A DNA stretch of 64,000 nt from Durusdinium trenchii (Eukaryota; Sar; Dinophyceae; Suessiales; Symbiodiniaceae). This document shows positions 20,881 to 33,198 of this stretch, in pieces. The stretch covers positions 98,381 through 162,380 of the forward strand of contig CAXAMN010006524.1 in the NCBI GenBank assembly GCA_963970005.1. The letters are read 5' to 3'. The translations under genes were made by a program, and so were the position numbers. Below the pieces are notes generated by a model. The model had not been told where the DNA came from, searched no databases, and saw nothing but the letters and a program-made list of their open reading frames with translations. Positions within the stretch are counted from its first letter, which is position 1. Each line of letters opens with the position of its first letter.

Positions 20881-21959
20881 GGAAAATGAAGAAACTTCAA
20901 ACATTGGTCCATGTCCATGTCGACCTAATGTTGGCGTGTTTCCACAGGGTCAGTCGCAAACTGAAGCCTGAAGAACGAGCTCTGATAATTCACTCTTGGG
21001 ATATGCTTGGGACGTCCTCTTTTGATTCCGGAATCCGCTCCAAACCCGGTGATCCCGATGCACTCAGGAACAAGTTGAGTGCCTTCAACTCGATCTTGAG
21101 GGGCTACAGAGTGTGTATGAAAACGGAGAGTTAGGCTAGGATGTCTCAGTCTCAGATCAGGCTGACTCCTCAACTCCTCACACCGCTGCGGGCAAGGAAT
21201 CCACACCTCTTTGCTTCACATCTCCATCTTTGCCCCACATGCTCAAGGGGACATGGCATCCAAGCTCAACTCAAAATTGCAAGGGAACACGAAACACCAT
21301 TTATTGACATTCTGAAACCATCCAACCGCCCCCCTGTGCTAAAAGCAAGGGCATGCCCATTGTTATCGTCAACCAGATGGGTCGTTCACAAGTAGGTTCA
21401 CCCTCAATGAGCCCCAGCAAGTCACACCCGAAACGATCGTCCAAAACCGCCAGGCCACCGTCTTCTCCCAGGCCCCCCCTGGTATCTGGCGCAGCCCTGG
21501 CGGTGCGTCTCTTTAACAAAGGTCTTACAGCCTTCAATCTTCAAAAATCATCAACTAAAATGGCCTCACGGTGTGGAATCGATCCTGTACACATGCATAA
21601 CTACAGTATATAGTCACCTCAGCTTGGCCTTCCGGTCGACTTTCAAAAAGAGAGGATCTTTCTCATTGGCAGTCCGACAAAGGTTCTTCAAAGAGCCTTT
21701 TTTCAACGGCCGTTGGGTATCTACAGTTGCAAATTGCCTTATCCCAGGTGCTACACCTGTGTCTTGTAACCCCTTATGTGTGTCCTAAAAAATCTGCCAG
21801 GTCTGGAATAGGCCGATTGGCAATCTTGACAGAATTACTTCAGAAAAAGGCCAACGAAAGCCAACTGAGTTCTCATGGCCTCAGTATAAAGACTTCGAAG
21901 AGTTCAAATCTCCTCCACACCGACCTCAGTTCTCTCCGCGTCTCAGCCCGCAGTCCTCT

Positions 21960-22824
21960 GGTTCAGCAAGATCTGCAAGATCCGCACCTGCGCCGCTTGT
22001 CCCGTGTACCTGGCGGTTGCAGTGAAATTGCACCAAAACGCAAGAATGGACTCTTGGGAGAATCTCAAGAGACTCAGTTGGGTTCACGAAGAGGTCTGAG
22101 GCCAGACCTGCAGTCTTCAATGTCACCCCCGAATCCCGGATCTGAGGCTCTAGCGAAGCTAAGTGCAGCGGGGTGTCATGGTGCTCGTCCGCCGCGCCAA
22201 GCTGTGCCTCACCGGCGTGGTAAACCTCCTCACCGACAGAGGGGTGGGGAGGTTGACCTGGGACGAATGGAAGGCTTCATGGATGCTACGAGTGAAATGA
22301 ATTTGCTGGTATAATAGCTCAAGAGATCCATAGAGTGAGCCAATTCCACAACCCAACTGGGTCGCTCCGGTCCTTCAGCTTGTGGCCTTGTCTCTTGGGC
22401 CAATCACCACTGCTGAATTCGGTGCTTTGATATGCCACTTGCCAACAAAACAAGGCATCCAGATCCATGGTAGGGTGATTAGCTACCCCAGTTGTCCCTG
22501 TGTTGCCAGCATTGAAATACGTATGTTTTTCCCTCTTCCTCTTCCAGCAAGTACGCCATGTTGAACTGAGGGCAAATACATAATGTTGTAAGGTCCTCAA
22601 AGGCCAGGTGCCCAGGCTCTTACAAAAAACCTCGTCAAAGATGAATACAAAACCCAAAAGACCAAAAGGTGGAGAAACAGGGACGGAGTGACAGGACGTG
22701 ACAGGTCATAGGAGTGACACCTGACGGAGTGACCAGAGGCTTCGACAAACACTCCATTCATTTTTGCGACGCCGCTCGAAAGGGGCCTTCGAGTCCACCA
22801 ACAATTGCGCCACGGACACTCCGC
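21960..22824 (-). CDS. Ankyrin-repeat protein exons
   Basis: Three minus-strand exon pieces carry ankyrin signatures. About 22824-22750, after acceptor CTTCGCAG, reads VAQLLVDSKAPFERR and KNEW (second helix plus start of the next repeat). 22257 to about 22130, after CGTCCCAG, reads AADEHHDTPLHLASLE, the classic TPLHLA hairpin motif. About 22009-21960, after AACCGCCAG, reads TGQAAQVRILQILLNQR, a helix pair continuing the repeat. Exon borders at the 3' sides are uncertain. Ankyrin proteins are a large, varied class in dinoflagellates and mediate protein contacts; no fused domain is visible. No complete gene model could be built. Confidence 0.5.
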
Positions 22825-22999
22825 CTGCGAAGCTGCGTTGCAACCCAGTGAAAAATCAACCTGTGGGTGTGTGAGTAGCATGTTTTGAGCTAAATCCAGG
22901 CCTTTTGCTAACAACTGGCTTGCAACGTCTACTGAAAATAGAGCAAGGAATACCGAATGCCTCATCATTGTCAATGCTCGAGATGTTCCAGGTCTGTAT

Positions 23000-25730
23000 G
23001 TTTCTTCCAACAGGAGGAGAACCTATCCATAAGAAAAAGCTGGCGGCTCGCTTGGCACTTCGGTGGAAGCCAACCTATTCAGCACAAAAGATCTCTCGGC
23101 GTTGCTTTTGCAGTTCTGCAGGTCAAGGACCAATGCTGATGATTTGACGAACAACACCGGACAGGAACATGGACAACATGCTGCATGCGGAACAAGCTTA
23201 GAAACATCTCCATGTTGACAAGTGGTCAGATAGGTTCTAATTAGGTAGATACAAACAATACCTCTACAACACACCATGCCTGTGCTACGGTTCGTTCTCT
23301 GCTCTGCCCCCCCGCGCTCAGCTCCTCTCAGACCAAATTCGTCTGCGTGTCAAACCACAAAGACCCAAAACCATGCAAAGCGTGAATATGCTGTACCAGG
23401 CAATGTTGAATTGCCACTAAACCCACTTCAGGCAACACAGTTAATCTCCCCGGTTGTCATTCTTCAGTGAACATAGTCTTCTCTTCATGTTTTAAGTAAT
23501 TTGGGGTTCGCACCTCATCACAGCCCTTTATGCCGGGCCTTCGTAAGCAGCAGTGTGCAAGGGTGTGTGTTGGCCCAGCTTGTCCTTCGACATGGATGGA
23601 GGCTTTGCGAAGGAAGGATTCGCTGAATAGAAACTAAACAAATAGAGCCCTTGCCTGGAGTAGAAGGGAATAAGTTAATAAGTGGTGTGGGTTTAGCTGT
23701 ACAGCATCTATTCAATAAGGACATACTTTAAGAGGTTGACAAAATGAGCCTGCAATCATCGTACATCTGTGGAACCTAAGGTGATCTTCACCCCACAACA
23801 TGCGCGTCGAGGTCGTTGCAGAAGGTTGTGTGCACAAGGGTCCCACACCCAGCCCTTTCAACTGGCCTTGTTATGCAAGCTCTTTCTGCTCTTGCTGAGA
23901 ATCCCCTGGAAGGCTCTCTCCGGACGAAAACCCATGGACCAGAGGAGAAAGGATATGGGAATCTGGGAGTGTCTTAAGGAACTCGGTAAAAAGATAATAC
24001 TCCCCAGTTCGGGAAAGCAAGAATCAGCAAGACCGAGGAATTCAATTAAGAAGTCGAAGCTTCGGCGTTTTCAGGATGCGTCAAGAAGCCTCGAACAAAA
24101 CGAGCCACCGCAGAAACCCGGACTCTTCAGTCTGTCACATGCGCAGAAATGTGTTCAGCAACTGAGTCTTCCGATGTTCTGTTCTTGACCAGGGCCCTGG
24201 TTTCGGGATGTCTCATAATAGCCCCTTAGAGATTGAGGGGTGTCCACCAACCACCCCATGGCCTGGGGGCGCCAAAACGCTGAGCAGATTGGACATCGGG
24301 TCACGTGGTTCCGGCAGGTTCCGACAGGTGCCTTTGCGACCAGCACTTCGTCGTTTCGAGCCGCATGGTGCAGATTCCTGGCAAAAAAGAGATCGATCTC
24401 TCAAGCAAACTGAAACAAGGATTCACCTCTCTGAAACAGCTGATGGCCACTTACCCACCAACTTCTAGATACGTCAAGATGATGTTCAGCTATTCTGCCC
24501 AAGTTGGGGTAGAGAAAATATAATGAATCCACTCCACTGCAAAAATGAAATCATGAATAACCTCCAATGTTCCATGAGGTCCAGGATGTTGTGTATCAAC
24601 CATCATAGATGCAAATATCATCAAATATCCATATGTCACAAGTTGCATCAAGTTGCTGTAAACTGTGCTTGTTTTGACTCTGGAAACAAAAAGTTGTACA
24701 CTTTCCATTGCTGTCCTGTCGTGGTTCACGTTTGTGCCACAAGCACTGCCCATCGTCAAACAGCTGGAGCAGAAGTCAGGACAGCTTGAGGCTCCTCATG
24801 TCATTTATCTTAGCCCCATGTGCCTGTCTCACTAACTGTAGGGAGTTTTGTATCTTTTGGAGGCTCCTTTCAAAGACACGTGGGCGTCATGTGCAAGAAT
24901 CGTTCACTGTTTCCATTCACTGAGAACAAAAAGAGCCTCCTCTCCTTGACAACCCCCCCCAAAGACTCACGAAGGGTTTTTCAATGTCCGGACAGCCCTG
25001 CCGCTCTGGTGGTGTCTCTTGTGGTGTCTCTCGGTCACCTCTCAATGGCCGTGGTGTTCCAACATTGGCAAAGGCGTCCTGTTTTCGCTCCATAGATCCC
25101 TGGCATGAGTGACTTGAGCAGGCAAGTGCGCGGGTAGGAATGAGCCAGAGCTGATATTGCCATGCGCATGGCAGCATGGCAACATCCCCAACGAAGAAAG
25201 GCACATGGTCCAAGCGCCCACGGAGAGGAGGCGCCCATGGAGGGCACAAGCGCCGTCTCTTTTTCTCCGGACTGGTCGTCGCAGTAAAGCGGTCGCAGGC
25301 GAAGTCGCAGGGCCCTGTGTGGGGGCCGGGTACATTCTCCATGGGGAATAATTCAGTCAAGCTGTGTCCTTTCTACAAGTGCAACTGGTTTCCGAATGCT
25401 GGCCAGGCCAAGAGTCAAGCACCCACTGCCCTGCATGACTTGCCATTCCTCACAAATCACTCAGAAAGCGCGTCGTGGACATCTGAAGCCCAGCGGAGCC
25501 CGAGAGATTCTGTCCCAGCTGCTGTTCAAAGACTTTCTGGATCGCCCTCAGCCGCGAGCCGGACCCCGAGGTGGTGGCGGGCTCAAGGGAGGTGGTGACT
25601 CCGTTGGTCAGCTGGTGACTGTCCAGAACGTGGTGGGAAGAGGTGCCACGTGTCAGGGACCATAAACTTATTGGTTGTACACACTTGAGGGTATCCCCTC
25701 TAGTACTGTGGCCATTGCTTTTTCTAAGAG
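23000..25730. other. Gene-poor stretch
   Basis: No supported gene. A minus-strand frame at 25776-25450 (RLRAIQKVFEQQLGQN) has some coding character and could be a late exon of the dehydrogenase gene, but there is no motif to confirm it. Confidence 0.35.
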
Positions 25731-25739
25731 ATGAGAGAA

Positions 25740-25761
25740 CCCCAATAATAAACTGTATGGG
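25740..25761. repeat. Hairpin repeat, diverged copy 3
   Basis: CCCCAATAATAAACTGTATGG preceded by TTTTTCTAAGAGATGAGAGAA; same architecture as copies at 11807, 12286 and 42117, with a weakened stem. Confidence 0.6.
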
Positions 25762-25775
25762 AAAAATACAAAACA

Positions 25776-25854
25776 TGCCCTTTGTTACGAGTAGCTTCTT
25801 GCTACCTAGAAGCGTCCTTGCTCCGTTCGAGTCGCGATGGCCTTTGTTCCTGCC
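25776..25854 (+). repeat. TAGC-module repeat
   Basis: CCCTTTGTTACGAGTAGC, TTCTTGCTACCTAGAAGC, GTCCTTGCTCCG and GCGATGGCCTTTGTTCC modules. Confidence 0.75.
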
Positions 25855-25882
25855 CTAGCATCCTTGTGTTGCCGTTCGTCGC

Positions 25883-25970
25883 CAAGGTGCGGGTTGGTCT
25901 GCAGGCGTACTGGTGGCTCACCGACCTGGACGATCTTCTCAATGATGATGTCGGCCACCTCCTCAGGGGT
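25883..25970 (-). CDS. SDR exon 8
   Basis: Acceptor [36 protein letters not shown]; possible GC donor G|GCGACG. An earlier acceptor (CCCAG at 25994) is possible. Confidence 0.55.
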
Positions 25971-28900
25971 CTGTCCAGCTGCACCCGACTTGCCTGGGCC
26001 AGGTGCCACACGGTGCCAGCGAGTGGAGATGTCTGAACCAAGCAGGTTGCCTTCACAAAGCCAAGTACTGACGGGCAAACCCATTGCCAGCTGTTCTTCT
26101 TGTCTAGTAATGTCTAGTATATAACATTATATAACTATATGACCCAATTCGTTGAAGAGAGCAGTGCTGATCAGGTCTGCTCCACTTTCGCCAAGGCTCC
26201 ATAGGCCGCCATGGTTGACTGCAAAGGCTTCTGATACTCCGCCGGCATCCTGGGTGCGACTTCAAAGCTTTGACCTTTCAGAAGGTAAGATGGAAAACCT
26301 CCCACAGAAGACGATCTAGGAAAGCTTCAGCTTGCAATGGAAAACCTCTGCGGCTCATGGACTGTTTTGAGGCCAAAACCCACTCTTGTGGTGTGTTACG
26401 GCGATGCAGCTTCATCATGCTTAATCCTGGAACATGAGACTCCATTCCAAACAAACAGCACATCCAAAATAGAATGAACGCGCGGCTCACCTCCCGTTTC
26501 CCCGGTTTTCCAAGCCGCGGCGCGAAGCAAACTCCGGCACCTGCGCATTGCTCCAGAAGGCTGACTTGATGGCGCCCGGCTCTACACCTGCACACGGAAA
26601 AAAGACGAACAGGTGGAGAACACCGTCAGATGCCAAGAACACGAGCTGGGGTCGCTTGAAGGGAGAACGTGCCATGCTTCGCACCGCACAAAAGTGGAAA
26701 AAAGCTTCCCCATGTTCAGCAAGGCCAAGAATTGCTGAGGCTTTTTGTTCAGTTGGTATGACTCGATTCAGTTGGAACATCCCAAGTGTCACAGGTGCGA
26801 CCATCCCCACTGGGGACACCCCTTGATGTTCCCGTTCCCCACGAGATGGCAATGAAAGCGCCGAGACCGAGGTCGGAAGCTGGAGATGAGCGACCTCCGT
26901 GAGTTTGAGCGGTTTTCACCGAACGAACTCCACCGGTTCTGTTTCAGTAGGGAAACCAAGTAAACCATCCCCCGGAAAAGGGTTACAAATATGTGAATAT
27001 ATGCACATATATATATATGTGTAAATATTATATTACATAGTATAAAGGTTATCCACTGACTGGGTAGGTAGTGCGTGAATCGGTTACAACATGACCTGGC
27101 CCAATGCCCGCCTGCGGCCGGAATGGCCGGTCGACCATAACCAATCCTCTTCGCAACGGAGGCAACTTCATACCGGTCATCCCTGTGTCGTCATTGACTT
27201 GAGTGGGAGGGGGTGAAGGATCCTGCCCTGTAGCTAAAGCTAATTGAACTCAGGTAGCTGAAGCTACCTTTCGTGACTTCCTATTTCAAAAGAAAAAAGT
27301 TCCAAAAGAAAGTACCTCTGGACATGGAAAAAAAACCATGTCCAGCAAGGCTCGGCGATGCTTCCCAACGTTGGCATCGAGATGCGCTCCCCAACTCTCA
27401 GACCATCTCAGACCCAGTGACAGGAGCAATAGACGCCGAAGGTCTTGAAAACAGGCGCCTAAGAGTGCGGGGCACGGATCTGAAATCTCCCCCCGGAAAA
27501 GTCATGCGCCCCAGGCACCAAAATCAGCCAATTCATCCACTGCCCTATGTCTTTTCAGGAGATCCCACCAAAGAAGGATGTCCTGTTGGGAATAATAGAG
27601 GGATCGGTTTCATACCAGTTACCTCTTGGTTGTACACAACCAGGTCTCCCCTCTATTAACCAATCAACCAAGGGCTTCCTGGGCGGCTATCGGTCTTGGG
27701 AATGATGCATGCCCAGAAGCCAACTGCGCACCGTTTTACGGAGGAGGCCCACGCAAATACCCGGGCCTGGCTTTCGACCATCCCTTCCAAGGCAAACTTG
27801 GAGGCACAGTACACGTCATTGAAGGGTTGACCTGGCTGGTCACAAGGCCCCAAGGCCCCCGAAGGCCACAAGGCCGTTAAAAATTGGCCGGAGTGGGAGC
27901 ATCTCCTAGCACTTAACATGGAGCATGGACATGCAACAACATTGATAACAACTGCGCTTGGAACTTAAGAACTGGCATTGAGAAAGGTGACAGACTAGCT
28001 AATCTTGTTTCCAAACCTGCAGGATCTGGAATGCAAGTTGATAGTTGAACATGGCAGATGGGTGAAGGGAACGGCAAGTTCAACGGTTTCGCCCTTCACA
28101 TCACTCTTCCACGGTAGTGTTCTTCTTCATCAATCGACGGTCGAAGAGTCGCGAGCTCCGTGGCGAGCTCCATGTACAGCCATGTGTTTTGCATGTGTTG
28201 GTTTACAGTGCGTTTGTTTGCATGTTAAGAAGCCTCTTTTTTTGTGGTGTACAAAGGGCATTTGGGACATTGGCCTCTTTTTGGCTGTACATGAGGCCCA
28301 CATCTCTCAGTAAGAACATGTACAGCCAAGAGGCCCCAAATACCTCCCACTGAGGAGATGTTGATGATCTTCCCACTCTTCTGTTCTCGCATATAGGGCA
28401 GCACTGCTTTCTGACACCGGATCACACCGAAGAGGTTCGTTTCGAACTGCGCCTCAGCGAGGTGGATGGGCACCGTGATTTGAGACATCGAATTGCCACC
28501 CTAAATCCTGATTGATGCTGGCTTTGAGAGGGTTCATCTGACTTTCTTGTCACCCATTTCTATGACCGTATCATATTTCTCAGCTTGCTTTGATTGGACC
28601 GCGACCCCAGCGGGCCACATCTCTTTCGAAGACTGGACTTCAAGATTTGCTGGAAACTCTTTCAAGGTCCATACAGCAGCGATGGCTTGATTCCTGTGGC
28701 AAAAGCCCCTTCACTTCAACTCCTGATCAGCCCCTCTAAGGAGACATATCGACTGCATATGTAGATCCAACATACACATCTATACATGTAGTGGTTTCAG
28801 AGTAGATGGCACCAAACCCGAGGACGTCTTTTATATGGAGGTCCATAGAAACCACCTTTAGGGGGGGTTTATGCCATTACTCTATCCACTGTACTTTTAT

Positions 28901-31324
28901 ATAGACACCTGTCATTTTCTCAGGAATCCCATCACATCGGATCGGTCGCCCTGTGCAAAAGCCCGGGGGCGCAGAGCGAGCGCCATGTTCGTGACGTGAC
29001 GAACTTCTGCGTGACCGTAATGGTAAATGGTGGTGAATTCTTGATGCGCAGGGTCCTCTTCTGGGTTACTCTATGGGTCCAAGGAAAGTTGATCGCCCTT
29101 TCAGACACAAGAGTAGGCTTTTCAATGCTCACATCTGGCCCATGTGTTTCATGCTTCGCGCCTTCACCGCGTCCATGGACAGAAACTCCACGCTGCCTGC
29201 CTGGCTATAGCCAGCATTGTTCACCAAGACATCCACTCGCCCAGCCTCCTGCCGAAGCGTTCACGTCCGGCAGGTTGGTCTTCTTTTCATAGAAGTGCTG
29301 AGAGTATCTTACTTAGGTGTTCTCTTGCAATACTTTCTTGGTCTTGTTTTCGCCCCAAGTATTTATTTATGGGTATAATATGGTGTATCTTATAATATAT
29401 ATATATATGTATTATATGTATGTTCTTCCAGAAAAAAAACGCTGCCCCGCCGTCTGAGATGACCCACGCGGTGTTGACACGGTCGGTTGAGTTGGGGAGG
29501 CTGAGTTCTTCAGTGTTCTTCTTGACAACAGGCTCAGCTAGTCATGATCAAATTGTTTCTTCAGTACTTCCAAGTAAAGGTTGCGAGACCTAAACTGGTA
29601 CCCTATATATTCTATATAGTGGTACATCCATCTGGGATATGGCGGAGAATTGGGCCATCTCCCCAGGTTCGGGGAATTCCGATGGTGGTCCCATAAGAAG
29701 AAGCACACTAGCGAAAGTGCCTCGAAGTGCCTCATGCTAGCGATCTGGCCATCCGGTGGCATCTCCTGTGATTTGGAAGTGGCAAAAATTAAATAGAAGC
29801 ATTCCCATCCCAAACCAAGGTTCCAAACGCCCAGGTCGTTCTCAATCTCGAGGGCACGCCCAACAATTGAGCCAGCTACTTAAAGCAGTGCTTTCTTCCA
29901 ACCATTCTGAAATCAAAGTTCCCACTTCCCAAGTGTCTGGAGAGGCTTTCTACTGCATTTCAATGCAGTTGTTTCATGTTGTTTCCACTCTCTTTGACTT
30001 CGTTCACCCTCTTGAAGGTAGGTCTAAGACTCCAACTCATTCCAAGCCTTTTGCTCAGGCATCGCCCCTGGGATCCCTGCATTGGTACCAAATGAACTAT
30101 CCAGAGATCTCTTGAAACTCCTTTTGCCCCTCCCAGCCCCCCCCCCAAAGATCCTTCAAGGCGGGCGCCAAGCTTCCCTCCACCGATGCATCGACGTTCA
30201 CGTCCAGCTCCACCGGCTTCACATTGGCCGCCACCGACGCGGCGGCCGCCGCTTCCAGCAACTGGTCCTGGAAGAGCTTCCATGAGAAAGGCTGCGGAAG
30301 GTGGAGGAACAATGGGACGAACTATGAGAAACAAGGTGTTAGTTTGTTGTGTGGGATGAAGATGGATGCAATTCCTGTTTGGCGATGAAGTCTTTGGAGA
30401 TGATCACATTATCAAATTACCGCGGACACCTTTCTGGAGATGAAAAGTGTAAGCTTCATGTTCAAAAGATGATGTTATTGCCAATCAAACCCCAAAAGGC
30501 TTGCGAATTTGACCATGCGTCATGTCAAGGTGAGCTAAAACAGGGGTTCCCCCGCTGAAGCAGCGTGTCATCCCGCTGGCTCTCGGAGTTAACTCATTGC
30601 CACGTATCATAAAAGTCGATATGATGAAAAAAGAAACACCAACGACGGGGTCATGGAAGATGCATGTAAAAAATCCTACTATATAGACGATACTATTCAC
30701 AGGTCACAGCAGATTGGTTGAGTGCAATCATGAATACGATGAGTCGGGCACTCTATCACCGGTGTTCACCAGCCCAGGTCTTTGTTTTTGTACGTTACAG
30801 ACACGACTTGCCCGCTAGGCCCTCGTTGTTTTTCCTCCGCTGAAAGACTTGCCCGACGTGGAGTCCTCTTCCACACTCAAGTTTTTCTTGGATTACAAGC
30901 GACTCCCGAGCCGTTTCTCTGTAAAAGAAAGGTTGCGACCCCCCTTCCGCCTGTTGGATTTTTTCGTGGAGAGACCCATCTCCCAAAAGAGGTGAAAGCA
31001 GGCTATATATCCGGGGACTGGTAGGAACTTGCTGGGTTCCCAACATGCCACAGCTTGGCCATCTGAATCAGAACGAAGCTGTTAAATTGGAACCACATGT
31101 CCTGGACCTGCCGAAATGGATTTCGAGAAACCTGCCGAAACTGGACTCTTCACTTGGGCGTCAAGTTCCCTTCGCCTTCGCCTTCGGTGTTCTTCGCATG
31201 AAGGATCCTTCTTCGTCAAGTTCCTCATGCCCGCCAACACCAGGTGGCTCTTTGCCAGCTTCACGGACAGGGCCAGGCCCAGGCCGGAGTTCGCACCGGT
31301 GACCACAGCGACCGGGAGCGCCAT
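25883..31324 (-). CDS. Short-chain dehydrogenase/reductase, RDH8/17-beta-HSD1 type
   Basis: Eight small exons join in phase into a classical SDR. Residues 6-20 carry the Rossmann cofactor motif TGANSGLG. An LDV motif follows (VKPVELDVN), then [10 protein letters not shown], the Asn of the active site ([11 protein letters not shown]), the catalytic Ser (INISSVGG), and Tyr and Lys in [13 protein letters not shown]. After that come [17 protein letters not shown] and [13 protein letters not shown] with LQTNPH. The [14 protein letters not shown] and VEPG strings point to the retinol dehydrogenase 8 / 17-beta-hydroxysteroid dehydrogenase type 1 branch, NAD(P)-dependent oxidoreduction of retinoids, steroids or similar alcohols; the real substrate is unknown. 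Start Met at 31324. The last exons downstream of 25883 were not found, and the protein appears short between VEPG and TPEEV. Confidence 0.75.
26541..26587 (-). CDS. SDR exon 7 (VEPG motif)
   Basis: Acceptor [33 protein letters not shown]; donor CAG|GTGCCG in phase 0. An alternative donor AG|GTGAGC at 26491 would extend it ([14 protein letters not shown]) but breaks the phase with exon 8. Confidence 0.6.
27422..27458 (-). CDS. SDR exon 6 (37-bp micro-exon)
   Basis: Acceptor [20 protein letters not shown] plus one base; GT donor T|GTCACT. Its phase (0 in, 1 out) exactly bridges exons 5 and 7. Confidence 0.65.
27586..27663. repeat. Small TIR element, AATAGAGGGA family, copy 1
   Basis: 78 bp with ends TTGGGAATAATAGAGGGA and the complement of TTGGTTAATAGAGGGGA; an intronic copy of the element at 60030. 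Confidence 0.65.
27767..27831 (-). CDS. SDR exon 5 (catalytic Tyr and Lys)
   Basis: Acceptor [28 protein letters not shown] donor CAG|GCCCGG keeps phase 0 with exon 6. A GT donor six bases further is also possible. Confidence 0.75.
28344..28452 (-). CDS. SDR exon 4 (active-site Asn and Ser)
   Basis: Acceptor [47 protein letters not shown] donor G|GTATTT. Ends in phase 1. Confidence 0.75.
29168..29248 (-). CDS. SDR exon 3 (NNAG motif)
   Basis: Acceptor [38 protein letters not shown] donor GCG|GTGAAG. 27 codons, phase 0. Confidence 0.75.
30154..30267 (-). CDS. SDR exon 2
   Basis: Acceptor [42 protein letters not shown] donor AAG|GATCTT. 38 codons, phase 0. Confidence 0.7.
31208..31324 (-). 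CDS. SDR exon 1 (start codon, cofactor motif)
   Basis: ATG at 31324, [19 protein letters not shown], ending RNLTKK at a GA donor AAG|GATCCT. 39 codons, phase 0. Confidence 0.75.
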
Positions 31325-31809
31325 CGCCACTCCTGATGCGACGAGAAAAGGAGGCGATGGTTTGTTGGGATGCTTTTGGAAGAGTTGGTTTGGGAAGGGA
31401 CTAAAGGGAGTCCTTCTGGCAACTGCAGGCTTACCAAACAGCTCTCTAGGATTCAAGGCGCCAGAAATTCAGAGAGATTGCCTTGCTGATTTTAGTTCCT
31501 ATGCTCTTGCAAGAAGGGTAAACCAATGGCATCTTATCCGGAGTTTCCACATCGGCCAAACTCCCAGTTGGCCACTACATGTCTTCTGATCGTGGCACCT
31601 ATGTCGGAGTCTGATCGTGGCCCTCTCCTGCGAACAAACATGGAAACTGCCAGTGGTGGTTGAAGAATCGATTCAGCTCTACACCGGAGGGGCCCGGGAG
31701 GGTCGGTCAGTTTGCATATGAAGACCCATGGAAGTGTTCGAGACTCGCATCGCGTCACGCAGTCCCCCGAAATGCTACTGCTGTTTTGCCCCTTCGAGGC
31801 TCGTCCGTT

Positions 31810-31895
31810 GGTGGTTTCAATCCACTTGAAAAATAATTTTGAGTGGGATCAATCATCCCAAGTAAAGACAAAAACTAAAAATATCTGAAACCACC
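31810..31895. repeat. Small TIR element, GGTGGTTTCA family, copy 2
   Basis: 86 bp with perfect 10-bp ends GGTGGTTTCA / TGAAACCACC and the internal word ATCATCCCAAGTAAAG shared with 18079-18174. Confidence 0.75.
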
Positions 31896-32509
31896 ACCCC
31901 CTGGCTCCTTGAGGTAAATGGTTGTACAGAGCAACGAATACTGCGCGTGGCGCTTGACTGTTCGAAGCTGCGAGGCCAACTTCGTGGTGGCGATGGAAGT
32001 CTAAACCAAACCAACATCTCTGTTCACGCCTGGAAGCTGTTTCAGAAGCAAGATACAAATGATTGCACCTCCCTCCGGTCCTACCTACTCCCGCCGGTCC
32101 GTGTGGATGTTCGGTCCGGATGGTTCGACTTGGGCGGATGTTCTCCAACTTCTCTCTACCCAAGTCTGACCGAGCCAACAAGGTTAGCATGACACGTCTT
32201 CGAATTTTCCACCGACCGCCGGCGACCGCTGCAGGGCAGGTGTTGCAAAACCACCAGCTCTGCATGTCAGCGGGCAGGGTCTATGGCTCAACTGCTGCAT
32301 GCAGGGCAAGGAGCAGTCGAATTTCTTCAGAGGGGAAGCCATCAACTTCACAGGATTGATCAGGATTGCATCTGATTCTCACACCTGCTTTCACAAAGAG
32401 TCCTGGAAGTCACATGGCGAAACTGAGGATTTCTCAAATCTAGTCACAGTCAGAAAGCTTCCTCTCAAAGACCCCAAACACAAGGTTTCGTATCCTTGAA
32501 ACAACTCAT

Positions 32510-33198
32510 GACAACGACGACGACTACGATTACGATTACCACTACGACTACGAATACCACTACGACTACGACGACCACCACCACCACCACGACGACTACT
32601 ACTACTACTAATTCTTATTTTACTTATTCTATGTTTCTATGTTTACTCTTAATATTATACTCCTACAACTTCTACTTCCAAACTTCTACTTCTACTACTA
32701 CTACTACTACTACTACTATTACTACTACTACTTCTACTCCTACTACTGCTACTACTACTTCTTCTACTTCTTCTACTTATTCTACTTTTACTTCTACTTA
32801 TACTCCTACTACTTCTACTTCCAAACTTCTACTTCTTCTACTACTACTTCTACTTCTACTTCTACTTCTACGACGACTACTACTACTTCTACTTCTACTT
32901 CTTCTACTTCTTCTACTTTTACTTCTACTTATACTCCTCCTACTTCTACTTCCAAACTTCTACTGCTTCTACTACTTCTGCTTCTACTACTTCTACTTAT
33001 TCTACTGTTATTTCTACTTATACTTCTACTACTTCTAATTCTACTTCCAAACTTCTACTTCTTCTACTACTGCTACTGCTACTGCTACTGCTACTCCTAC
33101 TCCTACTCCTACTCCTACTCCTACTACTACTACTACTACGACTACTACTACTACTACTTCTACTTCTACTTCTACTTCTTCTTCTACCACTTCACTAC
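32510..33198. repeat. Long CTA/CTT trinucleotide tract
   Basis: About 690 bp of imperfect ACG, ACT, CTA and CTT triplets with short breaks. The frames through it translate to poly-Thr, poly-Tyr or poly-Leu and are not genes. Confidence 0.95.

Larger units (their letters stand above)
18180..21950. other. Gene-poor stretch, repeats only
   Basis: No exon with splice sites and a recognisable protein was found. ORFs here are short and lack coding character. It contains two TAGC-module copies in opposite orientation (18808, 20831) about 2 kb apart and a 29-bp tandem duplication at 19581. Confidence 0.4.
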
